Below, piece by piece: positions 16,327 through 24,581 of a DNA stretch of 64,000 nucleotides. Where the stretch lies: positions 124,001-188,000 of the forward strand of contig JBDHVW010000001.1 of assembly GCA_039809865.1 (NCBI GenBank), in the 5' to 3' direction. Source of the DNA: QWHO01 sp039809865 (GTDB taxonomy: Bacteria > Vulcanimicrobiota > Xenobia > Xenobiales > QWHO01). The notes under the pieces are model-generated. The model did no database searches and had not been told where the DNA came from. It saw only the letters and a list, made by a program, of their open reading frames with translations. Each line of letters starts with the position of its first letter. Within the stretch, counting starts at the first letter, position 1. Made by a program: the position numbers and the translations under genes.

Positions 16327-17736
16327 ATGATGAAGAAATTCCTGGCCACTTCCCTGCTTTCGGTCGCCCTCGCGGGCGTCAGTCTCTCCCAGCCGGGCGT
16401 CTCGGTGACGATCGACAACCAGCCCCTCAATCTCGACCAGCCCGCCATGATGCAGGATGGACGCGTGCTCGTGCCTCTGCGCGGCATCTTCGAGGGACTC
16501 GGGGCCGACGTCGTCTACCTGCCGGCCGAGCGCAGCATCAAAGCCACCCGTGGACAGACCCAGGTCGAGCTGCACCTGGGGAGCCGCAACGCGATGGTGA
16601 ACGGCCAGACCACTTATCTCGACGTGCCCGCCTCTTCCTTTGGCGGCCGCACGATGGTTCCGCTGCGCTTCGTTTCGGAGGCGCTGGGAGCCGACGTCGA
16701 CTGGAAGTCCGCCAGCCGCACGGTGGCGATCACCAGCCCCTCGGGCACGACTCCGCCGCCCACCGGCCAGAACCCCCCGCCCCAGCAGCAGCCGCCCCAG
16801 CAGGAGGGCCGCCTGGATATCCAGAGCGTGATCCATTCGGCTACCGGCGTCATGCGTCCGGGCGATCGCCTGCAGGTCGTGATGACCGGCGATCCCAACG
16901 GCCAGGCCTTCTTTGATGTGCTGGGCGCGTTCGAGAACGTGCCCATGAAGGAAGTCCGTCCCGGTCGTTACGAGGGCACCGTGACCATTCCGAACGACAT
17001 CGACGTGCGTCGCGGCACCGTGGTCGGTCACCTGACCAGCCCCGGCGGCCAGGAGTCGCAGATGGAAGCCAGCCGGGCCATCAGCTTCGGCGCCTCGCAG
17101 AACCCGGGCAACCAGAATCCCGGCTATCCGGGTCAGGTCTACAAGGTGCAGCCGCTGCCCAACAGCGTGGTGAACCAGGCGCGTCCGGTGATCCAGGCGC
17201 AGTTCGAGCGGGCCATCCGGGCCGAGACGGTGCACATCGTGGTGGATAACCAGGACGTCACAGGGCTGAGCCAGATCTCGGCGCGCACCGTGCGCTACGT
17301 CCCGACCAACAACCTGTTCGGCGGCAACCACCGGGTGGTCGTGGACGCTCTCGACAACCAGGGGCGTCAGGTCCGTCAGGACTGGAGCTTCAACGTCGGG
17401 AACACCGGCGGGGTCAACGGCGTGGACACCATCCAGCTGTTCAACCTCAGCGACGGCATGACCGTGGACCGCGTGTTCCTGGTGCAGGGCCAGACGACCC
17501 CGTTCGCCTCGGTGCGCGTGCTGGCGCAGCCCAGCCGCGACCTGATCCCGGGTTACCTGGGTGTGCGCGGGCGCCGCTTCGAGGTGGCCGGAGTGGCGGA
17601 TGCCAGCGGACGCTTCAACATCCGCCTGGACGCCTCCGCGCTGCCCTCCAACACCGTCCTGCAGACGACCGTTCAGGCGACCGACCCTTCGGGTCGGGCC
17701 ATGATCCCGGTCACGATGAACCTGACGCTGCGTTGA
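16327..17736 (+). CDS. Exported protein with copper amine oxidase-type stalk domain
   Basis: Product of 469 residues. A signal peptide (MMKKFLATSLLSVALAGVSLS) is followed by the stalk domain found at the N-terminus of copper amine oxidases and many bacterial wall proteins, shown by DGRVLVPLRGIFEGLGADV and TMVPLRFVSEALGADVDW, then a Pro/Gln linker near residues 140-160 and a long beta-rich region with two or three immunoglobulin-like repeats. No copper ligands or oxidase core are present; the stalk probably mediates surface attachment. AAGGAG lies upstream of the ATG. A GC-rich terminator follows. Confidence 0.85.
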   Translation: MMKKFLATSLLSVALAGVSLSQPGVSVTIDNQPLNLDQPAMMQDGRVLVPLRGIFEGLGADVVYLPAERSIKATRGQTQVELHLGSRNAMVNGQTTYLDVPASSFGGRTMVPLRFVSEALGADVDWKSASRTVAITSPSGTTPPPTGQNPPPQQQPPQQEGRLDIQSVIHSATGVMRPGDRLQVVMTGDPNGQAFFDVLGAFENVPMKEVRPGRYEGTVTIPNDIDVRRGTVVGHLTSPGGQESQMEASRAISFGASQNPGNQNPGYPGQVYKVQPLPNSVVNQARPVIQAQFERAIRAETVHIVVDNQDVTGLSQISARTVRYVPTNNLFGGNHRVVVDALDNQGRQVRQDWSFNVGNTGGVNGVDTIQLFNLSDGMTVDRVFLVQGQTTPFASVRVLAQPSRDLIPGYLGVRGRRFEVAGVADASGRFNIRLDASALPSNTVLQTTVQATDPSGRAMIPVTMNLTLR

Positions 17737-17763
17737 AACGCAGCCCGACATAGCCGATCTTTT

Positions 17764-17825
17764 GCCGGCCCACGGTCCGCCACCCCCCTCCCCCCCCGGC
17801 GGCCCGCGGGCCGGCTCTTTTTCTT
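17764..17825 (+). terminator. GC-rich probable terminator
   Basis: After the stop at 17736, GCCGGCC (17764-17770) can pair with GGCCGGC (17809-17815), and GGCCCGCGGGCC at 17801-17812 is itself self-complementary. CTTTTTCTT follows at 17817-17825. The long C-rich loop makes the exact fold uncertain. Confidence 0.5.
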
Positions 17826-17867
17826 AGATGGGAGATGGGAGATGGGAGTTAGGAGTTGGGAGTTGGG
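17826..17867. repeat. Heptamer tandem repeat AGATGGG/AGTTGGG
   Basis: Six consecutive 7-base units: AGATGGG three times, AGTTAGG once, AGTTGGG twice. It lies directly before the end of the minus-strand gene 17869-18066, between convergent genes. Same class as the arrays at 36901, 37434, 37494 and 26094. Confidence 0.85.
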
Positions 17868-17868
17868 G

Positions 17869-18066
17869 TTACTCGATCTGGGGGGCGGTGGGGAGGCGGG
17901 GTTTGGGCCGCTTGCCGCCAGGTGAGGCGGTGGTGGCGCCGGGGCGCTTGAATTGATCGATGATGCCGATGCCCGTGGGTTTGTCGGAATAGACGCAGAA
18001 ATAGAGGAACACACCGAAGAGGACCAGGAAACAGAGCCAGACCATTCCGAAACAAGACTTGTTCAT
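17869..18066 (-). CDS. Small single-pass membrane protein, unknown
   Basis: Product of 65 residues. One N-terminal hydrophobic segment (CFGMVWLCFLVLFGVFLYFC) is followed by a basic, Pro-rich tail (KRPGATTASPGGKRPKPRLP). AGGGGG lies about 10 bases before the ATG at 18066. It is divergent from the zinc-ribbon gene (start 18082, only 15 bases between the two starts), so each promoter must lie within the other gene. The stop codon TAA at 17869-17871 abuts the heptamer repeat. No family recognised. Confidence 0.6.
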   Translation of the reverse strand: MNKSCFGMVWLCFLVLFGVFLYFCVYSDKPTGIGIIDQFKRPGATTASPGGKRPKPRLPTAPQIE

Positions 18067-18081
18067 GCGAGAAAACCCCCT

Positions 18082-19047
18082 GTGAAGACGCGCTTTAAGT
18101 TCAACTATATTCGCAACCAGGCGGGTTACTTCTTCTATACGCGCACAGGCCTGGTCGAGGCCGAGCAGCTGGTGCTCAATGGCGAGCCTCTGCGCTACGA
18201 GCACGTGCTGGACACGACCCACCGCGACAACCGCCTGGTCATCGTCGTCGTTCCCAACGCTCCGCTCGGCAAGCACCTGGCTTCCGCCCGTACCGAGAAT
18301 AGCTGTGTCGTGCTGGAATTGTCCGGCATCAAGGCCGACGAGCTCGAGCGGCACATCGACGCGGTCAGCTCGGCCAAGCACGCCGAAGCCCGGCGCCAGG
18401 AGCTGAAACTGGCCGGTGAAGCCGACCACTTCCGCTGCACCGTCTGTCCGCAATGCAACGCCACCATCGACCTCACCGACTACCAGGTCACCCCGTCGGT
18501 CTACTGCCGTTACTGCGAGAGCATCTTCTCGGCCAACGACCGCCAGGTGCTGTCCGTGGGCGCTCGCTACCGGGTGTGCGACGAGTGCGGGATGCACGGA
18601 CGCGTGAAGGGCCACACCGAGGCTTACTTCTACTTCTTGCTGGTGGTCTGGGGCTACCGTTACCAGCGCCGGCACATCTGCGACGACTGCGCCGACTCGA
18701 TCGCCAACAAGTGCCTGCTGTACAACCTTCCCTTCGTGCTGGGAATGCCGAGCGCCATCTGGATGAAGATCCAGGCCAACACGGGGCGCGATCCGGCACT
18801 CCAGCACCTGGCCCGGGCCAACGTTCTGGCCAAAAAGGGAAAGTGGGAGCAGGCCGATCCGATCTACAACGAGATCGTGGCCCGAGCTCCCAATCACCCG
18901 GGCTATCTGTTCAACCAGTCACTGGGCCATCTGATCGGGAAGAACCCGGAGCGCGGGCTCGAGCTCCTCGGACGCTCGCTGCACGCCTGCTCCAACTACC
19001 ACCCGAGCCTCGCCCTCCTGACCCGCCTGGAGGGCAAAGGCGCCTAG
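18082..19047 (+). CDS. Zinc-ribbon and TPR-like protein, unknown
   Basis: Product of 321 residues. Four cysteine pairs are visible: C122/C125 (CPQC), C142/C145 (CRYC), C166/C169 (CDEC) and C200/C203 (CDDC), consistent with two zinc-binding sites, followed by a hydrophobic segment near 215-228 and two TPR-like helix pairs at the C-terminus (ARANVLAKKGKWEQADPIYN). The start is GTG at 18082; reading further upstream would run antisense through the small membrane-protein gene. Its last 129 bases overlap the convergent histidine kinase gene. Function unknown; the arrangement suggests an adaptor or sensor. Confidence 0.75.
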   Translation: MKTRFKFNYIRNQAGYFFYTRTGLVEAEQLVLNGEPLRYEHVLDTTHRDNRLVIVVVPNAPLGKHLASARTENSCVVLELSGIKADELERHIDAVSSAKHAEARRQELKLAGEADHFRCTVCPQCNATIDLTDYQVTPSVYCRYCESIFSANDRQVLSVGARYRVCDECGMHGRVKGHTEAYFYFLLVVWGYRYQRRHICDDCADSIANKCLLYNLPFVLGMPSAIWMKIQANTGRDPALQHLARANVLAKKGKWEQADPIYNEIVARAPNHPGYLFNQSLGHLIGKNPERGLELLGRSLHACSNYHPSLALLTRLEGKGA

Positions 19048-20229
19048 CGGGATCTCCAGGGTGAAGACGGCACCGCCCTCACTCTGGTTGTGAACCTGGA
19101 TCGTGCCGCCGTGCTCGCTGGCCACACGGCTGACCAGGGCCAGGCCCAGGCCCGTGCCCCTTTCGCCCCGCGTGCTGAAGAACGGGTCGAAGATCTGGCG
19201 CAGGTGGGCTGGAGGCACACCCGGACCGTTGTCGATCACCTGCAGGCGCACCAGGCGTCCCCGGCGAGCCGTGCGCACCACCACGCGGCCTACCGGGCGG
19301 TCCACCAGGGCCAGTCGAGCGTTCTGAACCAGATTCAGGATGACCTGGATGAGGTGCTCGCGTACGCCCGAGAGCTCGGGCAGGGAAGGATCGAGCTCGC
19401 ACTCGAGCGCGGTCCCCTGGCGCTGGAATTGTGCCTGGCATAGGTGCACCACCGACATGACGCACTCGTTGAGTGAGAGATTCTTGGTCGGGATGGGTTG
19501 GCGCTTGCAGGCACGCAGAGTGTCGGTCACCAGGCTCTGGCAGCGGGTGGACTCGCGGAAGATGCTGGCGGCCATCTCGCAGTGATCCGGGTCTTTCAAC
19601 TCCTGGGTCAGGATCTGCGAGCAACACAGGATGGTCGTGAGCGGGTTGTTCAGCTCGTGGGAAAGCCCCGCCAACAGGGCTCCCAGCGCGGCCAGCTTCT
19701 CCTCGTGCACGGATCGCCGATAGAAGTAGGCGCGCTCGATGGCCGTGGCCACCATCCCGGCCAGCACCCTCAGCAGGGCCAGGTGCTCCGGACTGAACAC
19801 TCCCGAGGAGGTGGCGTTGTCGAGGTAGATCAGGCCCAGGACCTGCCCCCCGCGCTGCATCGGCACGCACAGGATCGAGCGAGTGTTCATGCGCCGAAGG
19901 CTGGCGCTGGCGCTGAAGCGCAGATCGGTGCTGGCGTCCAGGGCGAGGACGGGGGTGCCGTTCAGAGCCTGGTGCACGACCGAATGGCTGTACGCGTCGG
20001 AGGGAGCTCCCTCCCCTCGCGAGCAGACCACCTCGGGGACGCTGCCGCCTCGATCCAGCAGGACGAGCCCGCGCTGGGCGCCGAGCTCGCCGACGAGCAG
20101 TTCGAGGAACTTTCCGAGCACCGTTTCCAGGTCGTAGGACTCGTTGAGAATGTCGTTGTAGCGCGCCAACTGGCACAGCAGGTCGACCTCGACCTGGTTG
20201 ACGGGGCGCAGGGGCTGCTTAGTGGACAT
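18919..20229 (-). CDS. GAF-domain sensor histidine kinase
   Basis: Product of 436 residues. An N-terminal helix is followed by a GAF domain (about 35-170), HisKA with LSHELNNPLTTIL (His191), and HATPase_c with NLVQNARLAL (N box), DNGPGV and GTGLGLAL. No transmembrane segment, so cytosolic. The C-terminal 40 residues beyond the kinase core (after EIPLG) are coded by the stretch that overlaps the zinc-ribbon gene. The ATG at 20229 overlaps the end of the Ser/Thr kinase gene by 11 bases. As the last gene of the pseudopilin operon it may respond to surface or pilus status. Confidence 0.9.
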   Translation of the reverse strand: MSTKQPLRPVNQVEVDLLCQLARYNDILNESYDLETVLGKFLELLVGELGAQRGLVLLDRGGSVPEVVCSRGEGAPSDAYSHSVVHQALNGTPVLALDASTDLRFSASASLRRMNTRSILCVPMQRGGQVLGLIYLDNATSSGVFSPEHLALLRVLAGMVATAIERAYFYRRSVHEEKLAALGALLAGLSHELNNPLTTILCCSQILTQELKDPDHCEMAASIFRESTRCQSLVTDTLRACKRQPIPTKNLSLNECVMSVVHLCQAQFQRQGTALECELDPSLPELSGVREHLIQVILNLVQNARLALVDRPVGRVVVRTARRGRLVRLQVIDNGPGVPPAHLRQIFDPFFSTRGERGTGLGLALVSRVASEHGGTIQVHNQSEGGAVFTLEIPLGAFALQAGQEGEARVVVGAGVQRASEELEPALRVLPDQMAQ

Positions 20230-21352
20230 CGCTCATCTCCTTCAGTCTCCTGATCACCTGGGTGGCCGTGGGGCGATTCTCGGGCCGCTTGTCCAGCAGG
20301 GCTGCCACCAGCTCCCGCAGCTCCGGTGGCCCTACCCCGAGGGGAGGCGCGGGCTGGTAGAGCTGGGCCGTCATGACGGCCACGGCGTCGTCGCCCGGAA
20401 ACGGCAGGCGACCGGAGGCCAGCCGGAAGGCCAGCACCCCCAGCGAATAAAGGTCAGCCGCCGTTCCGGCCTCGCCCAGCACGTTCTCGGGCGCCATGTA
20501 GTGAGGCGTTCCCAGGGCTCCGCCCGGCAGCGTCAGGTTGGCCCCCAGCACGCGCACCATGCCGTAGTCGAGGAGCTTGACCTCGCCCCGACTGGTGATC
20601 ATCACGTTGGCCGGCTTGAGGTCACGATGCACCAGGCCGGCCGCGTGCAGGGCCTCGAGCCCGCGCGCGATGGGCTCGAGCCAGGCCAGCCGGGGCTCGT
20701 CCATCCGGTCCTCCAGCGTGGTGCCGTCGAGCAGCTCGCTCACCACGAAGGCGCCTCGATCGCACAGGCCGCAGGCCAGGACCCGCAGCAGGTTGGGATG
20801 GCGCAGGCGGGTCCCGGCTTCGATCTCGCGCCGAAAGCGGTCGACGCTGGAGGGATCGAGCTGGTCCGAGCGCCACAGCTTGAGGGCGAACTCGTCGCCG
20901 TAGTCGCGATGGCGGGCCCGGTAGACCCGCGCCGAGCCGCCCTCGCCCAGCACCTCGAGCAGCTCGTAGTCGCCTGCCAGCTGGGGTCCCGGGCTGGTCG
21001 GCGGCGCCGCGATTCTGCGCCGAAGCAAGAGCACCGGCAACAACAGGAGCGTCAGCAGGGGCCACAGCACCGGTCTCTGACCGGGCTCGAGGCGGGCCGA
21101 CACTTCGGGCGCGCCGGGGGCCACGCGGCAGCGCCGGGTCAGATAGCCGTCCTTCACGAGAAAGAGCTCGTAGCTTCGCTGCTTCTCCAGCCAGAGCTGA
21201 CACGGTGTCACGCCCAGGTAGCCGGTTCCCCGCGCGGGGTCGTAGACGTCCTCGTAGACGCGAGCGCCGGGTGGATCGCTCACCACGCTTACGAGGCGCG
21301 GCTCGGCCTGCGCCGTCAGGGTCAGGAGCAGCAGCAGCAGAGCCAGCCTCAC
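20219..21352 (-). CDS. PEGA-domain membrane Ser/Thr protein kinase
   Basis: Product of 377 residues with unusual order: signal peptide, extracytoplasmic PEGA domain (SVVSDPPGARVYEDV...GVTPCQLWLEKQRSYELFLVKDGY), one transmembrane helix (about 95-112), then a cytosolic kinase domain. Kinase motifs: GEGGSA (137-142), Lys158, HRDLKPANV (Asp244), DYG in place of DFG (Asp262), and APE. Most bacterial kinases have the kinase domain first; here the sensor is N-terminal. The start is GTG at 21352 in a GTGA overlap with the pseudopilin-operon gene, with GGAG upstream. Confidence 0.9.
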   Translation of the reverse strand: MRLALLLLLLTLTAQAEPRLVSVVSDPPGARVYEDVYDPARGTGYLGVTPCQLWLEKQRSYELFLVKDGYLTRRCRVAPGAPEVSARLEPGQRPVLWPLLTLLLLPVLLLRRRIAAPPTSPGPQLAGDYELLEVLGEGGSARVYRARHRDYGDEFALKLWRSDQLDPSSVDRFRREIEAGTRLRHPNLLRVLACGLCDRGAFVVSELLDGTTLEDRMDEPRLAWLEPIARGLEALHAAGLVHRDLKPANVMITSRGEVKLLDYGMVRVLGANLTLPGGALGTPHYMAPENVLGEAGTAADLYSLGVLAFRLASGRLPFPGDDAVAVMTAQLYQPAPPLGVGPPELRELVAALLDKRPENRPTATQVIRRLKEMSDVH

Positions 21353-22539
21353 GGGAGGTAGCTCCAGTAGGAGACGCGCAGCTCGGACCCGGCCGCGCCC
21401 ATGCCGGCCAGCTCCGGCACGTAAACCACGGTGCTGTTGGCTCCCAGCTCGATACGGCCGCCCTGTGGAAGCCCGGAGGGCGCCTGGACGATGACCGAGC
21501 CGACCACGTTCATGCCGGCCCCGGTGCGTACGAACTCGTGGCTGTAAAGCAGGCCCTGGAAGAAGCTGGCGCCGGCCACCTCGAGCGTTCCCTGGCTGAA
21601 CACCGCGATACTGGTGCCCCCGACCAGGCTCTGGTTTCCGCGCAACCGGGCGTTGCCCCGCACGTAGAAGCTGCCGTTGCCGCTGAGGCGTCCGTTGATG
21701 GCCAGGTCGCCGTCCACGTAAACATAAGCGTTCTGCAGCGCGGCGCCGGCCAACTGCAGCGTGCCAGGCACGCGCACCGGCCCTTCCAGTGCCGTGCTTG
21801 GATAGCTGCCGGGCAACAGCTCGGTGAGGCCTTCGAAGCCCTGGTTGTCGTAGCGGGCCAGGTCCAGATCCGGGAGCATCGAGGGAACAGCACCCTGCCG
21901 CACGCCCTGGCGCACGTCCGAGCCGGGGCCGAGGATCGGGTCGCCCGAGCTCACCTGGATTCCGCCCGTCACGAGGGAGCCCGGCCCCGCGGTCAGGTTG
22001 CTGCCCGGCGCGGCCATCAGGATGCCGGCTGGCTCGTCCAGCCGGCCAGCGGCCACATCCTCGAGCGACAGGGCGCCCAGCACGCGCAGCCGGCTGGCGG
22101 CGGTCAGTCCGTTGGAGGCCGCCAGGGCAAAGGGGTAGGGCTCGAAGCGGACCAGCGCGAGCACGGTCGAGGAGGCCTCGCTGCGGGCGTTTCCATGCCC
22201 TACCAGCAGCGCGCTGTTGGGCGGAACGAGCCGGCCGGCGTAACCCTGCAAGGGTAGCGGGCCTTTGAGATTGTTGACCGAGTCGTCAAAGCTCAGCCGG
22301 TAACTGCCGTTCAGCGTTTCCCCCTGCACGCTTCCCTGCCAGGTTGCATCTTGCGTCAGGTGAACCATGGCTTCTTCGATGGCGGCCTGTCCGGCCAGCC
22401 GGGCGCGATAGAGCTCGGTGCGACGGCTCACCGTATAGCTGTGGAACGAGGCCATGGCCACGAAGCTACTGGCCAGGACGAACAGCAGACTGCTGATCAC
22501 CAGCAACTGCACGAGGATGTGCCCGCGCTGCCTCCTCAA
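21349..22539 (-). CDS. PilX-like pilus-associated exported protein
   Basis: Product of 396 residues. The N-terminus (MRRQRGHILVQLLVISSLLFVLASSFVAM) resembles the hydrophobic prepilin-like helix of PilX-type proteins but lacks the Glu at +5. The rest is a right-handed beta-helix-like domain of polar, Gly/Ser-rich repeats (GNGSFYVRGNARLRGNQSLVGG). The start is TTG at 22539, in a TTGA overlap with the preceding gene. It resembles the product of 54766-56115, so the window carries two such proteins in two pilin clusters. Confidence 0.75.
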   Translation of the reverse strand: MRRQRGHILVQLLVISSLLFVLASSFVAMASFHSYTVSRRTELYRARLAGQAAIEEAMVHLTQDATWQGSVQGETLNGSYRLSFDDSVNNLKGPLPLQGYAGRLVPPNSALLVGHGNARSEASSTVLALVRFEPYPFALAASNGLTAASRLRVLGALSLEDVAAGRLDEPAGILMAAPGSNLTAGPGSLVTGGIQVSSGDPILGPGSDVRQGVRQGAVPSMLPDLDLARYDNQGFEGLTELLPGSYPSTALEGPVRVPGTLQLAGAALQNAYVYVDGDLAINGRLSGNGSFYVRGNARLRGNQSLVGGTSIAVFSQGTLEVAGASFFQGLLYSHEFVRTGAGMNVVGSVIVQAPSGLPQGGRIELGANSTVVYVPELAGMGAAGSELRVSYWSYLP

Positions 22540-23072
22540 GGCCGGACCTTTTGCAGCCGGAGCGTCAGAACCCGGGCCGACTGGCCGCGGGGATAGATCT
22601 GCACCTCGACCAGAGAGCCGGTGAGCTGGCACTGAAAGCGCTCCACGTCGCGCGCCACGATGGTGCCCGGCGGCAGGCACTGGAGCTCGGAGATCGCCAG
22701 GGCCTGTGCCCTGGGCCCGGGCAGGGACGTGTGGCCACACTCGCTGCGCGTCACGCAGCCCTGAGCCAGCCAGTAGACCACGAAACGGCTCCACAGCGGC
22801 AGGCCGTTGTCGGGTTGGAAGGTCGCGGCGGGCAGCAGACAGGCGAGGTAGCCGGGTCCGGCCGTCACGGACTCCGCCGTGGTGTGCAGCAGCTCCGAGG
22901 TGAGCCGGCTTTCCAGCGCCAGACACTGGGACTGGGCCGAGCCCAGGGCCAGGTCATCGCGCCACAAATCCAGTCCGGCACGCAGGCAATCCCAGGCCAC
23001 GGTCAACACGACCAGGGCCAGGCTGGCGGCCACCAGCACCTCCACCAGGGTGAGGCCGCGGGACCGATTCAT
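22536..23072 (-). CDS. Type IV pseudopilin
   Basis: Product of 178 residues with the prepilin peptidase motif RGLTLVEVLVAASLALVVL: cleavage after Gly6, Glu at +5, then a hydrophobic helix. Several cysteines in the C-terminal domain could form a disulfide. GspJ/PilW-like by position and size. It overlaps the previous pseudopilin gene by 4 bases and the next gene by TTGA. Confidence 0.85.
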   Translation of the reverse strand: MNRSRGLTLVEVLVAASLALVVLTVAWDCLRAGLDLWRDDLALGSAQSQCLALESRLTSELLHTTAESVTAGPGYLACLLPAATFQPDNGLPLWSRFVVYWLAQGCVTRSECGHTSLPGPRAQALAISELQCLPPGTIVARDVERFQCQLTGSLVEVQIYPRGQSARVLTLRLQKVRP

Positions 23073-23419
23073 GGCCGCCTCCGGAGCTCGAGCTCCACGC
23101 CCTGCGAGGGTCCTCGCACGGCCACCATCACGCTTTTCAGCCGCCCCGGAATGACCTCGCTGCTGCTCACGCGCACCAGGTAGCGTCGCCCTTCTCGGAT
23201 GCGCGTGGAGGACTCGGTGACGGGCACGGCCAGGTAGTCGACGGACCGCAGCGATTCGAGCTTCTCTTGCGCGATCTCGGTCGCCGTCCAGCGCTCCCAG
23301 GCGCGCGCTTCGATGCGGTGCGACACGGGAAAGAGGCCGAAAAGCAGCAAGATGGCCGGTACCAGCGCACCGATCCCCACCAGGATCTCCGCCAGGAGGT
23401 GACCACCCTCGCGCCTCAT
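23069..23419 (-). CDS. Type IV pseudopilin, GspI/PilV-like
   Basis: Product of 116 residues with a prepilin-like N-terminus (GGHLLAEILVGIGALVPAIL): Gly at -1, Glu at +5, then a hydrophobic helix. Size and place match GspI/PilV-type minor pilins. It is the first gene of an operon that continues with a second pseudopilin, a PilX-like protein, a PEGA kinase and a GAF histidine kinase, all with overlaps. Confidence 0.8.
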   Translation of the reverse strand: MRREGGHLLAEILVGIGALVPAILLLFGLFPVSHRIEARAWERWTATEIAQEKLESLRSVDYLAVPVTESSTRIREGRRYLVRVSSSEVIPGRLKSVMVAVRGPSQGVELELRRRP

Positions 23420-23472
23420 AGGACCTTTATCGGTCGAGGCTGTCGAAGTGGTAAGGAGCTGAAAGAACTATT

Positions 23473-23702
23473 TCAAGCCTGGTCCGCTTGTCCCGGGAGG
23501 TGCAGCTCTTGCCAACCGGTCGTTCCCCACCGCATGACGCTCTTCGAGAGCAGGACCAGTTGGGGCTCGGGCACGGCCGGCACCAGGAGGTTCACGTCCT
23601 GGTCGGGACGACGGGTGGATCTCGACCAGCAGGCCCTGCGAGGCGGGCCAAGAGCTCGCCGGGAAAGTCGTCGCGCAGAGCCTCGGCCGAGGCCTTCTCC
23701 AC
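23473..23702 (-). pseudogene. Possible frameshifted gene remnant between nadC and the pilin operon
   Basis: The 307 bases between 23420 and 23726 hold no intact gene. On the minus strand a coding-like segment starts at GTG 23702 (VEKASAEALRDDFPGELLARLAG), loses its frame, and resumes as NLLVPAVPEPQLVLLSKSV and RWGTTGWQELHLPGQ up to a stop at 23473. Both pieces look like genuine protein sequence, and the join needs at least two small frame changes. It may be a decayed gene or an assembly error. The parent family was not recognised. Confidence 0.35.
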
Positions 23703-23726
23703 GCTCTCCCCTTCGGCGTCCCGACT

Positions 23727-24581
23727 TCAGACCTTTACGGGTAGCACGACATCGAGCGAGACGTCCAGGCAGCGAGTGCTGTGCGTCAGCGCTCCTGAAG
23801 AGATCAGGTCCACGCCGCTCTCGGCCACCTCTCGCACGGTCGCCAGCGTGATGCCGCCCGAGGCCTCGGCCACGGCTCGGCCGCGGATCATCTCCACCGC
23901 CTGCTTGAGTACGGCGGGCGGCATGTTGTCGAGCAACACGGCGTCCACTTTCATCTCGAGAGCCTCGCGCAGCTCCTCCAGGGTGTCCACCTCGAGCTCG
24001 AGCTTGACGGTGTGACCCGTGTGGGCCCTCACGGCCTCGACCGCGGGCCGCACCCCGCCTGCGAGGGCGCGATGGTTGTCCTTGATGAGCACGGCATCGT
24101 CCAGGCCGAAGCGATGGTTGAAACCGCCTCCGCAGCGCACGGCATACTTCTCCAGCACGCGCAGCCCGGGAGTGGTCTTGCGCGTGTCCACGATGCGCGC
24201 TCGGGTGCCCTGGACCTGTCGGACCATGGCGCGCGTGGCGGTGGCCACGCCGCTCAGGCGGCCCAGAAAATTTAGCGCGGTGCGCTCGGCCGTGAGCAGG
24301 GCGCGGGCCGGCCCCTCGACTTCCAGGATGACGCCGCCTGCCGGGGCATCGGCACCGTCCTCGAGCAAGATATTGACCCGGCAGCTCGGGTCCACCTGGC
24401 GGAACGCCTCGGCGGCCACCTCGACACCGGCCACGCGACCCTCCTCGCGGGCCACGATCTGGGCCTTCGCCAACAGGTCGGGCGCGAAGATGGAATCGGT
24501 CGTCCAGTCGGGGCCGCGGCCCAGATCCTCGGCCAGGGCGCGGCGCACCGCTTCTTCGTAGTGGGCTTTCAAGAGGCGCAT
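23727..24581 (-). CDS. nadC: Nicotinate-nucleotide pyrophosphorylase (carboxylating)
   Basis: Product of 284 residues, full length for quinolinate phosphoribosyltransferase, the third step of de novo NAD synthesis (quinolinate + PRPP to nicotinate mononucleotide + CO2). Signature stretches: LTAERTALNFLGRLSGVAT, RIVDTRKTTPGLR, KYAVRCGGGFNHRFGL, VLIKDNH, and VLLDNM near the C-terminus. The start overlaps the end of nadB by 13 bases. Last gene of the nadA-nadB-nadC operon. Confidence 0.95.
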   Translation of the reverse strand: MRLLKAHYEEAVRRALAEDLGRGPDWTTDSIFAPDLLAKAQIVAREEGRVAGVEVAAEAFRQVDPSCRVNILLEDGADAPAGGVILEVEGPARALLTAERTALNFLGRLSGVATATRAMVRQVQGTRARIVDTRKTTPGLRVLEKYAVRCGGGFNHRFGLDDAVLIKDNHRALAGGVRPAVEAVRAHTGHTVKLELEVDTLEELREALEMKVDAVLLDNMPPAVLKQAVEMIRGRAVAEASGGITLATVREVAESGVDLISSGALTHSTRCLDVSLDVVLPVKV

